Source of the DNA: Petrosia ficiformis
Lineage: Eukaryota; Porifera; Demospongiae; Haplosclerida; Petrosiidae
DNA length: 64,000 bases
Assembly (NCBI GenBank): GCA_947044365.1
Contig: OX345641.1
Location: 1,615,460 to 1,679,459, forward strand
Direction of reading: 5' to 3'
This document shows positions 47,564 to 58,374 of the stretch, piece by piece. The first letter of the stretch is position 1; every line of letters starts with the position of its first letter. The position numbers and the translations under genes were made by a program. Below the pieces are notes generated by a model that ran no database searches, had not been told where the DNA came from, and saw nothing but the letters and a program-made list of their open reading frames with translations.

Positions 47564-48922
47564 ATGGCTATCCTGTTAATAGGCTCGACTGGTAATGGAA
47601 AAAGCAGTTTGGGAAATTTTCTGATCGATCCAGATGATGCTCACTTGTGGAAACATCCAACTTTTGCAACAGCTAAAAGCAATCTGCCTGAAACACAACG
47701 CGTCAGGGATGAACTGTCGCGTATCAAGCTGCCAGGCCAAAAAGGTAATTTTGAGTTTAGAGTCATTGATACTCCAGGTTTGAATGAAAAAAGTGCTGAT
47801 CTTCGCCATATGATCGATATAATCGAAACTTTCAAAAGCGTAAGTTTCATTCACGCTTGTATTTTAGTTGTGAAATTTGATTCAAAAATTGACGCACAAT
47901 ACGAATCTACCGTACGATATTACAGCAAGCTACTACCATCGCTGTTCGAGAAGAATGTTATCGTTGTCATGACCGATTTTGCTACTGATGAACGATCAGT
48001 ACTACAGAGGGAAAAGAGAGGTGTTAGTATTGTTGATGTGAAGAGAAATACTGTTGAAGCGATTGTCAAAAGTGGTTGCTTGAGCTATGAACCAGTGGTG
48101 TTTACGATCGATTCTTTGCCCTTTGACGATGAAGAACGCAAGCTCAATCTCGCGGAGCGTGTTTCAATACTGCAGTATATTAGTTCATTAAGGCCAGTGG
48201 AGTTGGAAACATCAAAGGTTGCCAAAACGGATTATGTCAAACAGAAAGATGAAGCAGTCATTGGAAAATTTGAGGGAGAAATTTCAGGCTACAACAAAAG
48301 GTTGCAAGAGACTGGAGAAAAATATTCTGCAAAACTAAAAGAAGTTGAGGGAGTAGAGAAGAAAATCACAGATATGAGATCTCAAATAAAAACTCTAAAA
48401 GAAGCGATGGATGAAAAAAATTCTCCTAATCTTGTGGTTGTAAACACGTGGAATTTCAATAAGATGTGGAAGTTTTTTAAGAAAAGAGAAAAGGAATTTG
48501 AAATTTTTGTGCCCTTTGAAGATGTCAAAGTTACCAAATGGGATAATGGTAATTGCACGTGGGAAAATTTTAGGTCAACATTAAAGGAGGATGGTACTGG
48601 TACCATCGTGTCGGGAAAATTGGTTGGAAATTTCATGCGTGGATTATATGCAACCGTTACAGTTGAAATGAAAAAGCAAGACAAATATGCTGTTCAAATA
48701 CTTGAGCTTAAAAAGAAAATTGAATCATCTGAAAAAAACGAGAAAGAACTAGAAAATGAACTTCAACGTACTCTTCTTAATACCGAGGAGTGTAAGAATG
48801 AAGTTGAGCTTTTACGAGTCTATATTGATGAAAAGCGAAAACTCATCGATGAGTACAATTCTGATTGGATGACTCTGGAAGAAGCATATGCAAAGCTTTG
48901 TGAAATGGAAAAACAAACCTAA
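47564..48922 (+). CDS. AIG1/GIMAP-like GTPase D
   Basis: Intronless, 452 aa, ATG 47564. P-loop GSTGNGKS 7-14 then SLGN, DTPGLNEKS from 69, G4-position MTDFATDERS, FTIDSLPFDDEERKLNLAE, coiled coil GEISGYNKRLQETGEK, module TKWDNGNCTWENF, MRGLYATVTV, second coiled coil, DWMTLEEAYAKL. It shares features with both A (TKWDNGNCTW, VVVNTW) and C (DDEERKLNL), so it may be older than the A/B/C duplications or a product of gene conversion. It is the only single-copy type in the window. Confidence 0.85.
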   Translation: MAILLIGSTGNGKSSLGNFLIDPDDAHLWKHPTFATAKSNLPETQRVRDELSRIKLPGQKGNFEFRVIDTPGLNEKSADLRHMIDIIETFKSVSFIHACILVVKFDSKIDAQYESTVRYYSKLLPSLFEKNVIVVMTDFATDERSVLQREKRGVSIVDVKRNTVEAIVKSGCLSYEPVVFTIDSLPFDDEERKLNLAERVSILQYISSLRPVELETSKVAKTDYVKQKDEAVIGKFEGEISGYNKRLQETGEKYSAKLKEVEGVEKKITDMRSQIKTLKEAMDEKNSPNLVVVNTWNFNKMWKFFKKREKEFEIFVPFEDVKVTKWDNGNCTWENFRSTLKEDGTGTIVSGKLVGNFMRGLYATVTVEMKKQDKYAVQILELKKKIESSEKNEKELENELQRTLLNTEECKNEVELLRVYIDEKRKLIDEYNSDWMTLEEAYAKLCEMEKQT

Positions 48923-50616
48923 TACTCTAATTATTGCAGGCAGATTAGAATAGACTGTTAGAATAGACTAGCTATATATTAATGTAGTGATGCTGTTATA
49001 TTCTTTATAGTTGTATTCATTGAATGTATTGAATTTAGTATGACAATAATATTTAGTTATAGTATGACTAGTTTCTCAAAAATTAATTAAGCTTACTAAA
49101 AGGATTTTAGTACTAACTGAAAGTGCCCATTAGTTATTGCAATAGACCTGTAATTTAGTTATGTTTAGTTAACTAAAAGCATAATGCCTTACTAAATGTG
49201 GTTTTAGCTATAGTTAACTATAGAATTGAAGTCACGTGACCTCAGAAAATGTCGGAAAGATAAATAAGACCATAGACTGAGCAGGTAAAGTTTTGAATTT
49301 GGACCCCTTTGTACTTCAATATATATATATAATTCAATGCTCTCAAGCCATCAGCTAGGCATGAAGATACAAGTTAATAAAACTAAGCATTTTAATTAAT
49401 TTTCTTATTTGTTTCTTTGTTTAGGTCTATGTCTACATTGGTTATATTATAATCAGCTATTATATGAATTAGTTATATCCTGAGTGCAAGGAATATATCC
49501 AGTTTAAAGCATTCAGCCCTTGGTCACTATGTGCCTTCAGGCCTCGTGCTTTAAAACTAGATATTATCCCAAGCACAAGGGATGTACATAATTTGTTATT
49601 CAATCATCATTCGGGGGCAGTCTCATGTAGCCAGACCCAATCCTCTGCTATGTGATGGAAAGGGTCTCATCAATCCACTGTACTAGCATTTGGCAAACTT
49701 GTATTTGACAGTAGTAATGATATTCATACAGCTGGCTTACTGGGAAAGTATAGTTATGAATATAGTTATTATCATTAATGAATATTAGCCACTCTTGAAG
49801 AATGCGAGTACAGTAGGTTGACCCTTCCTGTTGCTTAGCAGAGAGTTGGGTCTAGCTATGCGAGACTACCATTCAGGGTCATAACCATAACAAATATATG
49901 ATGTCAAGGGCATTAATTAGCTAATTAAAATATGTGCACATTAAAGAAACCACAGAGATATAAATAAAACCACTGTGCTTAGGTGATTTGTAACACTAGT
50001 GGGTGTGTCATCATAATGACACAAATAATGTATACATGTACACTATATAAATTATAATCATAATTATAATTTGTCTATGAGAACATGAAAATTAGTTGAA
50101 AGGTGTATATTTGCAGATATACTCATGTACATTTTAAACAGTGCCCCGCAGGCGAAGGATCAATGAATGTAGATGTGCCACTACAAATAATAAAATAAAA
50201 AGCAATGGAGTGTATAACATTTCCTTTGTCTATGTAGTGTTGTATCATTATGCCATACTGTAGAGTATCGTCTACCCTCGGTTTGAAGAGAATCCAGCTC
50301 ACTGAAAAGGAAATAAGTAGTGATACTAAGTGATGTACCGATATCAAATTTAAATATTTTGATAATGGTTTCAGATATCTACCAATAACTGAATTTTATG
50401 GCCTGTAGAGCTATCCCTATAACTGCTTTCCCATGGGTTCAAATATAATTATGTTTGTGTCGCTTGTGCGACTATGCGTAGTTAAGGAAGGTGCATCATT
50501 CCAGGAGGGCTCAGTCAATTAATGGGCATGAGACGTATTAGAACACATGCTTGAGCTGCAGAACACCAGGAAGATTCAGGAAGGATGTAAAACTGCTAAT
50601 AACTGTTTTATATAGC
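48923..50616. other. Spacer after GTPase D, no gene seen
   Basis: Contains a degenerate TTTTAGTTAACTAAAA element (49034-49190) and, at about 50440-50590, a repeat shared with ASAP intron 4 (about 3070-3190: TAATTATGTTTGTGTC..TAGTTAAGGAAG). No frame with recognisable protein similarity. Confidence 0.5.
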
Positions 50617-51334
50617 AGATTCCTGGAGTTATGTTTCTCTCCATATTTTCAATTGTCAATATTGAGAAGTTTGGATTGACTCCTGAAATTAATGGATATC
50701 TACTGAAATGTGGCTAACGAGGAAGCTGGAATAGGGAATAGCACAAGTTGCTAATATTAACCAGCTCCCCAGACTAATGGCTTCACATCCCCTCCGAAGG
50801 ATGCAGTGATGAGCACCTCCTAATTTTGAGGGTGGAGCTGAGTATAGTTATAGGCGAAACAAGATATATAGAGAAAAAAGTATCCCCTATACTGCTTTGT
50901 GGTGTCCAGCATTCAGTACTCATGGCTAAATTTATCATGCCTGAAACACATCAGCCTATTATAGTTATTATTTTGATCATCTACTCTGTTTACCTTTTAA
51001 AGGACCTCATAGAACTTTAGGAATATATTTCAGGTAGAATAGAAAAAAGCCTGCACCTTAGGGTGGCTCGAACCTGCAACCTTTCGATTGCAGGCCAGCA
51101 TGACCACTATATTAAAAGTGACATTATAGTGTATAATTATACATTCCTTCTTCTATAGGTACATCTCTTGGTCTAAGTATGTCCACCCATTCTGTAGCCA
51201 AAACTGTCTCTCCTACATTGGGCGCACATCTCTATTCTTGGTTAGGATATCCCAGTCTTGGTCTGTTCAGTTTTATTATGAATGGTAGCATGGTTATACA
51301 TATTAGTGTCTATTATCCACCAGAAATAAAATAA
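50617..51334 (+). pseudogene. Third SLC22A18-like fragment (part of exon 6, then intron 8 and exon 9)
   Basis: 50617-50704 matches the end of copy 2 exon 6 (34172-34262; NIEKFGLTPE). It is then fused by deletion directly to intron 8 sequence (matches from 35613), running through the tRNA-like relic to exon 9 at 51159-51334. Exon 9 keeps its acceptor, frame and stop, but exons 1-5, 7 and 8 are missing, so it cannot encode a transporter. Confidence 0.88.
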
Positions 51335-51540
51335 GATCATTATACCACATATGTCATTATTATGAGTATAAAACTAGCAACTTTATTTTTTAATTAATAT
51401 AGAATTATGTGTAGATGACAAATTTGTTTTCGAAACTGTAATGTCTATAAGTGGGTGCATCTGGAGATTAACTGATCTTGTGTATGTAGCCAGACTCATG
51501 CCTATTCCACTGCAATGGAATGGCTCTGGCTTTGGTGTAC

Positions 51541-51692
51541 GAGATTTCGAAATAATTTCTGGATTTCTTATAAGATTTCCGGATTTCCAGAAGATTTCAA
51601 CAAGATCTCAAGATTTCCACATAATTTCTGGATTTCATAAAAGATTTCAGGATTTCAACAAGATTTCAAGACATCAGACAAGATTTCTCGCT
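51541..51692. repeat. GATTTC-rich short repeat next to the mobile element
   Basis: About a dozen imperfect GATTTC words (AAGATTTC, GGATTTC, TAATTTC). It starts inside TGTACGAGATTTC at 51536-51548, which recurs at 56859-56871 on the other side of the transposon-like gene. Confidence 0.65.
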
Positions 51693-51975
51693 GTTGAAAT
51701 TGATTATTGAGATTGAAACTATGACTATCAAGTTATATTATACTTATACTAGTTCAATACGATGCAATTTGAAGTTTGATGTATATGCATCATGGTACTG
51801 TACATTAGTTTTGATTATCAACTAGTTTCATTTAAGCATACAGCCACATCATCTATTCATGTATTCATTTATCATTTTGTATCTGAAAGGTTGATTTATA
51901 ATTTAAATCTTATAACATCATGAATTATAAGTTCCTCTCCTCAATACATTCATAATTTAATCAATGAGAAATTAA

Positions 51976-52206
51976 TCAGTTACTGAATGGCTTCATCTCT
52001 TTGCAGTTCCTGCAAAACCACTTTTTCTTGTCAGCTGCTACAGAGGTGACACATTTTGCATGGAACCATCCACCACATATACCATCACACCCAAACATCT
52101 TTTCACCAACATCTGGGCAATGAAAATAGCAATACATAGGCTCCTCGATAATCTTATGAGACACACTGGTTCGTCTTTTCCTGTTGGATACTGGAAATGG
52201 TTGCAT
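51976..52206 (-). CDS. PHD-finger segment, in frame after the Ulp1 stop
   Basis: 76 codons. C-x3-C, C-x2-C, H-x2-C and C-x2-C ligands are visible in YCYFHC, FGCDGICGGWFHAKC and WFCRNC, a C4HC3 PHD pattern. PHD fingers usually read histone H3 tails. It shares the frame of the protease with one stop and one codon between, so it was probably its C-terminal domain. Confidence 0.7.
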   Translation of the reverse strand: MQPFPVSNRKRRTSVSHKIIEEPMYCYFHCPDVGEKMFGCDGICGGWFHAKCVTSVAADKKKWFCRNCKEMKPFSN

Positions 52207-52209
52207 TTT

Positions 52210-53253
52210 TTAATCTTCTAAACACTTCAAAAAATGTTCTCTCATGGAACTTTGCTGGAACACACACGAAGAAAGATTCATCCCGAAAGCAATGTGTGTT
52301 ATGTATGCAATAGCAAACAGGCCACAGTCTGATGACCCAGTCTGTTTTGTCACATTGGCTACCTTAATGCAGATTGCTGACTTCTCGGTTTTAATGACTT
52401 GTGCAAGCAACATTAGTGTGTCTGGACTTAATGAACTAGAGAATTTTGAATCATAGACAATTATATCTTCCTTTTCATTACAATTGACTGTGGATATAGC
52501 AATCCAGTGATTTTGATTGTTTTCATTTTCACCAGTGTGAAGAATCTGTAAAGAATTCTTCAACAGAAGTTTTAGAAATTTTGCTTGTTGTAAAATTGTA
52601 TTCTGTAATCCATTGTACTGGGGAAATTGATTTTTGATTAACTTCTGTGCACAGGTCATGTGATTGTCATTAAGCCACTCCTTATTATTCAATAACACGT
52701 CCCTATCACTGGTGTAAAGGTATAGTTGATCTACAATCAGCCAACAGTCTTGCATTTGTGAATTAACCAGTTGGTTAGAATCATCATCAATAACTATAAC
52801 ATGATGACCCTCTGAAGATTGACGAGCATGTTTGGTTGCTCTGCTAACTAGTAAGTTGTTTATGAATGTTTCACATTTGAAAGAAATCACAAATTCCATG
52901 GTTGTTGCCAGTTCTAATTTGACAATAGGCATCGACATTTCATCAGTAACTACTTTACTCTTAGTGCAACTTTGAAGGCCGTTTCTTGTGAGAGTACACA
53001 CATAAGTTGAGCTGGGGATATATGAGTGTGTGAAGATCTCATTGACACTACATATTTTAAAACAAGTGAACGTTCCCTTTTGAAGTTCATACCACATACA
53101 TAACACACCTATGTTTTTTTGTGGAAAGATCGACTGACCATTCTTTGCACTGTTGGTGACCCACAGTTTTTCTTTTAAGCTTAGCAAATTGAAGAACTCT
53201 CCCAATACACCACTCATTTCCATCTTGCATTTGAAATACGCACAGATCCCCAA
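52210..53253 (-). CDS. C48/Ulp1-type cysteine protease segment of the transposon-like gene
   Basis: Open frame of 347 codons; the coding part probably starts near residue 34, where the frame takes over from the preceding one. Ulp1/SENP proteases cleave SUMO-like proteins. The catalytic set is visible: NHWIAIS (His249), IIVYDS (Asp268), Gln304, and TGSSDCGLFAIAY (Cys310), all in the expected order, with a preceding WLNDNHM motif typical of the fold. The protease domain itself is uninterrupted while the rest of the element is broken. A single TAA (52212-52210) separates it in frame from the PHD finger. Confidence 0.75.
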   Translation of the reverse strand: MGICAYFKCKMEMSGVLGEFFNLLSLKEKLWVTNSAKNGQSIFPQKNIGVLCMWYELQKGTFTCFKICSVNEIFTHSYIPSSTYVCTLTRNGLQSCTKSKVVTDEMSMPIVKLELATTMEFVISFKCETFINNLLVSRATKHARQSSEGHHVIVIDDDSNQLVNSQMQDCWLIVDQLYLYTSDRDVLLNNKEWLNDNHMTCAQKLIKNQFPQYNGLQNTILQQAKFLKLLLKNSLQILHTGENENNQNHWIAISTVNCNEKEDIIVYDSKFSSSLSPDTLMLLAQVIKTEKSAICIKVANVTKQTGSSDCGLFAIAYITHIAFGMNLSSCVFQQSSMREHFLKCLED

Positions 53254-56200
53254 GTTTCAATATTTTACTAACTGTAGGAAGTGCATCATCGCTTTTAGAA
53301 TCATTACTTAACATCTCTTTAACATTTTCTGAATTATGTGGTTGCTTGCTTCTAACACGAAATATTCTGTCAGATGAAACACGTTCACCTTCTTGGAAAA
53401 GCCAGATGGCAGTAGTATTGTGAATGAGAGCAGAATGCTTTGGATCATGCACCAACAACAACTTCAACAAATGGATTGTGTTTTGAATGTAATTTTTTTT
53501 TCAAATGTTTTTGGGAACTTTTCTGTTCTGATGGTTTGTCATCTGTTTTCACATACATTGAGACTGAGGTGGTTTCCAATTTTATAATTGACTGTTGTAA
53601 AATACTCAGTTCCTTTTCTAAACCGGGACAAATAAAACCTTTTGAAAGAACTTTTATGTCTTTCTCAATTGCTGATGAATCTTCTGTACATACTTCTTTC
53701 ACTGAAGCTGAGACTAAGGTTTTGTTTACAGGAATACTTTTTGAATCACCCTCCTCATCGGAATCATCTGTGTCATCACAATCATAAGTAAAGAGAATCC
53801 CATACTTCATGTGGCTGTAACAGAGTGGCCATGCCTAACTCTTCCAGTGATGCTTTGGCTCTGATTTCAGCTCGCTTAACGGCCTCTGCAATATTAGTGT
53901 CTTTTATATCAGATAAGAAAGGGGTTATATACGTACCGTCACCATCTGTGATTTTATGTTTCTTGGCTCGGGGATAAACTATACCAGTTGCATTTGACTC
54001 TGCCTGTAGCTTGGCTTAAATCTGTAAACGATGTAAACGTCTCAGTAGGCCTAACATCCCAAAGTTGATCATAGTTGAGAACATATTCGTCATACTCCTG
54101 GCTGATCTAAAAATCATCTCGCATGATTGAGATCCTAGTAGCCATGGACGGAAGCAACCTTCAAGATTTAGGAAGTTATCTCTGATAGTTAACAAAAAGG
54201 TAATTAGCGTATGAGCATAATAGCATTTAGTTCAATGCACATGTAAGTATTTTACGTTATGAAGTTATCTTTAAGGGTATAAGTAGGATGTAACATAACC
54301 CATAAATGCCAATAACGAACAACTTCTCAATGCATTCAAGTGGTGTGAGTGGTTTGCTCAGATAACTGTCCACAACACACTCCATTAATTCAATATAAAC
54401 TTGGCTACCTACTGTATCAGGAATTTTCTTAAGAACACTTGCTACTTTGATGATATTTAAGACCACATCAAAATTTTGCTTTTCTTTGTGATTAAGATCT
54501 TTCTCTCTAAGTCCATGGATATCTTTTCCAAATGTTATTTGAACTGTTCGAAGGTGATGAACTCCAGCTGCATTATCCTACATAGCAACCCATCAGAAGA
54601 ATAATGGAAGGTTTTAGCAGCCTACTTTTCAGTTTCACAGCAATGTGCACAACATCTTGAGCATATGCTAAGGAGCTAGGATGTTCAATTATAAACCAAG
54701 AGGTCTTTTTGGTTGTTTTAATGTGGGATTTGCATTCATATTTGTGCAGAAAGCTTCTTCCTTTGTTGTATTCAAACCCACAGATACTCACATTCCCTTC
54801 AAAAGACGTGAATCCCCATCACCTCCAAAGCTCAGTACATAAATGTTTCTTTTTTGACATTCTTTCAATATATATTGCCATCTAAGCAATACATGTTCAC
54901 TAGTGAATTTATTATTCGTACCGAAACAAGCCAAACAAAATGATGGAACATCTGGTGCTGCTAATGGTTGGACCATATAGACATATGCATACTTTGATAT
55001 TTCATGAGCTGAAAACATTCTCTCAATGGCAAATAGCCAAAAATGAGTCACCATCTGGAAGACCAAACTGATTAACTGGAAGAAAAAACCCAACACACCT
55101 ATCAGTTTCACTATCATATTCCACTCTAGATATGACCCTTGTTGCATCTTCTCCAATTGTTACAATATGTGGCACATTATACTGTGTTAAATGTGCGTCA
55201 AATCATCAAACATGAATCCCCCCTCACATAAAACTTTATATTCTTTACGTATTATTCGTTGCACGGTTTGGACAGAGGGCAAGGATTGTGATAAATTCTG
55301 CTGTAGGAATTCATAAGCTAAAGGTCCAGTATAAATGAACAAGGATGTTGCAAACTTTTGAACCACTTCTGGGTGTCTCGCATCTTGGGGAAGTCGAGAA
55401 GCATTTTGTTCTGCATTTGATAATCTGTCATAAAACAGCAGTGAAAGAGCTGGTACTTAAGCCAGTACATGAGTTCTTTTCAGAGCCTGTGTTTGATGTG
55501 CTACAGTGTAACAAACTTGCAAGCCTCGAATTTTCGGACAAGAGATGCTCGATTTCATTCATAACAGAGAAATAGTCTGTAATTTGACTTTGATCAAAAA
55601 CCATTCCTGCTTCTTCCAATTTCCTCTTTTCTCTTCCATGATAAGACCAGTCCAGAACACAATTAGAAACAGCCCCTCTCTCAGCATCTCGTTCCGGGTC
55701 TAAATTAATTGAGAGAGGGGCATTCACAAAAACCTGACCATGACTTGCATCATCTACATCTGACTCATGCTTGGACTTAGGGGTACTCGAGGAGATACTG
55801 GTTTTGGTGAATGCTAGTCCTGTATTAGTCATTAAAGCATCTAGATTTGTAGGATTTATTTGGGGGTTTGTGCCAATTTATTTATTTGTAGGAGGTAAAT
55901 CATCATGTGATGACTCATTCACGGCATCAGACAAATTACTTGATGTGGTTGAGGATGTGGTTTCAGTGCAGGGAAGTGATCCAGACGAGAATTGGGAAGT
56001 TGAAGTTGAGAAAGACCCAGCCGACAAGAAACCAAGCATAGACATTTGAACAGATTCAGATGGTTTGTTTAGTTGCGAATACATTTTTACATGACTTGTC
56101 CAATTAGAAATTAAGTATGATGACCCAACAACAGATTTGTCTTTACGATAAAGCTGAATATATGTTTTGCAAGGATTGCACTTCACACGAACAGAGACTA

Positions 56201-56904
56201 AGTTACTCCTAACTAAATTGGTAATGCAAATTGTGAAATGCTTGTTCTCTTTCAATTTTCTAAGCTTTTCATTAGGCTGCTTCCTTACCCAAGCAGCAAT
56301 ACTCGTTCTGACCTGTTGAGACACAGATGAAACAGAATCGAAGTTGGACTCAACAGATCCAGTTTCAGTTTTACTGTATTCATTAACTTTAACTGGCCTT
56401 TTCACTATGGAGTGATGCACAGTTTTACGCTTTTTCCGCCTCATTAGAGACTTCTTTGTTTCTTCTTGACCTTCATTTTGACCAAACTTCTTTTTTGCTT
56501 CTGCAACAAAATTCCTTATACGAAGCTTATGGCCAGGTGGAAATACACATGGAGTAGTTAAACTTGCCAATACAGAGTTATGATACTCTTTGAGACCAGC
56601 ACAATTTTCATTCACAAAATTTTCAATTAGTTCTCTTGAATTACCTGGTTTTTCACTGACATCCATAGATGTAATTACATCAATTGAATCAAAACCTGAC
56701 ACCAGGAAACAGTTTACAACATATAGAGGTAGCCTTTCTCGCAACAGGTTCAAGATATCACTTGAATACGGTGGCCGACAGTGAAATTTAGTAATGTAAT
56801 AAGTAGGTGTGGTACTTCCTATCTGACAGGATGTTGTAAAATTACAAAAACAGCAACTTGTACGAGATTTCAACGGAGTGACGGACCCCTCGGTTTTGGT
56901 AAAG

Positions 56905-58374
56905 ATGGCTATTCTGTTAATAGGCTCGACTGGTAGTGGAAAGAGCTGTTTGGGTAATTTTCTGATCGATCCAACTGGTCAAAAAAAAACTTTCGTAACA
57001 GCTAAAAGCCGTCTGCCTGAAACACAACGTCTCCAGATTGGACAATCAAGTATCAATTTGCCAGGGCGTGGTGCAGGTGATTTTAAATTTACAATCATTG
57101 ATACTCCAGGCGTGGATGAGAAACATTCTGATCTTGGACACATGATGAATACAATCGAAACTCTCAGAAAAATCAATTACATCCAAGCTTGTATTTTGGT
57201 TATAAAGTGTGACTCAAACAACACACAGTACATATCTACTCTTCGATATTACAGAAAACTACTACCATCCTTATTTGAGAAAAATGTCATAATTGTTATG
57301 ACTGAATATGTTAGAAAAATGCCGCAAACGTGTTCCAGGATGGGTTATCCCATCCCCATGCGTATGGGTTATTCCGACATGGATATGGGTTTCAATGTGG
57401 GTTGCCATACCAAGGTTGTTAACATTGTAGATCTGATGAGAGATACTGTCCAAGCGATTGTCAGTAGTGGCTGCTTAAGCTTCAAACCTATGGTGTTTAC
57501 CATTGATTCTTTGCCACCCACAGGGAATCTTTATGATGTACAAGCATTACAAGAATATAATGGAATCAATCAGAAGGAGCGTGCTTCAATATTGCATTAT
57601 ATTAGTTCATTATCACCAGTTATCAATTTTGAAACATCAAAGATACCCAAAACAGATTATATAAAACAGAAAGAGCAGGAAATTATTAGACAATATGAAG
57701 GTGGAATTTCAGGCTATAATGAAGGGCTACAGCAGATCCAAGAGAAATATTCGATAAAACTTAAAGAAATTGAGCAAACAGAGAAAAACATCACCAATAT
57801 TAGATATCATTTAAAAACACTAAAAGAAGAAATGGATGACAAAAATTCCTCTGATCTTGTGGTGGTAGGCACATGGTATTTTAGTAAGACATCAGAAGGG
57901 GTAGGACAAGAAAAAAATTTTCAAATTCTTGTGCCCTTTCAAAATGTTACAGTGACTAAGTGGGATAATGGGAATTGTACATGGGAGGATTTTAGGGAAA
58001 TAAAAACTGATGATGGTACCGGTACTGTTGTCACAGGAAAATTGGTTGGAAAATTGGTTGGACAATTGGTTGGACAATTGACTGAATTGTATGCGATTGT
58101 TACGATTGAAGCCAAAAAAAGGGATAAATATTCTATTCAAATACGTGAGCTTCAAGTAAAAATTGAATCATTGGAAAAACAGGCGGAAAAGCTTAATAAC
58201 CATCTTGATCGTATTGTTGCTAACACTGAAAAGTGTGAAAAAGAAGTTCAGCTTTTACGTAGCTATATTGCTCAAAAGAGGAAGCTTATCGAAGACATCA
58301 ACTCTAACTGGATGACTCTGGAAGAAGCATATCAAAGACATCTCGAAATTTATAAACATTGTAATAATTACTAA
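56905..58374 (+). CDS. AIG1/GIMAP-like GTPase A3 (intact A type)
   Basis: Intronless, 489 aa; ATG 56905 (context GGTAAAGATGG shared with A1). P-loop GSTGSGKS 7-14, DTPG 66-69, MTEY at the G4 position, DTVQAIVSSGC, FTIDSLP, coiled coil, TKWDNGNCTWEDF module, second coiled coil, NWMTLEEAYQRHLEIY tail. Lys codons AAA are kept at both positions that are TAA in A1 and A2. The stretch after MTEY is different from A1/A2 and contains an MGY/MDMG-rich insertion. A run KLVGKLVGQLVGQL in the C-terminal module shows in-frame micro-expansion against A1 NLVEQL. Upstream homology to A1 stops about 13 bp before the ATG, where the transposon-like gene begins on the other strand. Confidence 0.87.
   Translation: MAILLIGSTGSGKSCLGNFLIDPTGQKKTFVTAKSRLPETQRLQIGQSSINLPGRGAGDFKFTIIDTPGVDEKHSDLGHMMNTIETLRKINYIQACILVIKCDSNNTQYISTLRYYRKLLPSLFEKNVIIVMTEYVRKMPQTCSRMGYPIPMRMGYSDMDMGFNVGCHTKVVNIVDLMRDTVQAIVSSGCLSFKPMVFTIDSLPPTGNLYDVQALQEYNGINQKERASILHYISSLSPVINFETSKIPKTDYIKQKEQEIIRQYEGGISGYNEGLQQIQEKYSIKLKEIEQTEKNITNIRYHLKTLKEEMDDKNSSDLVVVGTWYFSKTSEGVGQEKNFQILVPFQNVTVTKWDNGNCTWEDFREIKTDDGTGTVVTGKLVGKLVGQLVGQLTELYAIVTIEAKKRDKYSIQIRELQVKIESLEKQAEKLNNHLDRIVANTEKCEKEVQLLRSYIAQKRKLIEDINSNWMTLEEAYQRHLEIYKHCNNY

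Larger units (their letters stand above)
51976..56873 (-). pseudogene. Decayed transposon-like gene with transposase-like region, C48/Ulp1 protease and PHD finger
   Basis: A string of minus-strand frames reads as one ancestral coding region of about 1500 residues. In order: Cys-rich N-terminal part (CCFCNF..C), basic and Ser-rich linker (55428-56873, one in-frame stop at 55878-55880); a transposase-like core (55190-54250) with EDATRV, FGGDGDSRLLKGM and AQDVVHIAVKLKSRLLKPS, laid out like the D..D..H segments of P-element-type RNase H transposases; a linker with DSDEEGD and KILKLGDLCVF; a C48 protease; and a PHD finger. At least five frameshifts or stops interrupt it. I know similar multi-copy genes in sponges and cnidarians, but no superfamily name is certain. 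Mobile origin is inferred. Confidence 0.7.

Noticed and set aside
36660..48922. Bacterial contamination as the source of the intronless GTPases
   Set aside because: They are embedded between transporter fragments with eukaryotic splice sites, share MITEs with the rest of the window and have the same AT-rich base use.
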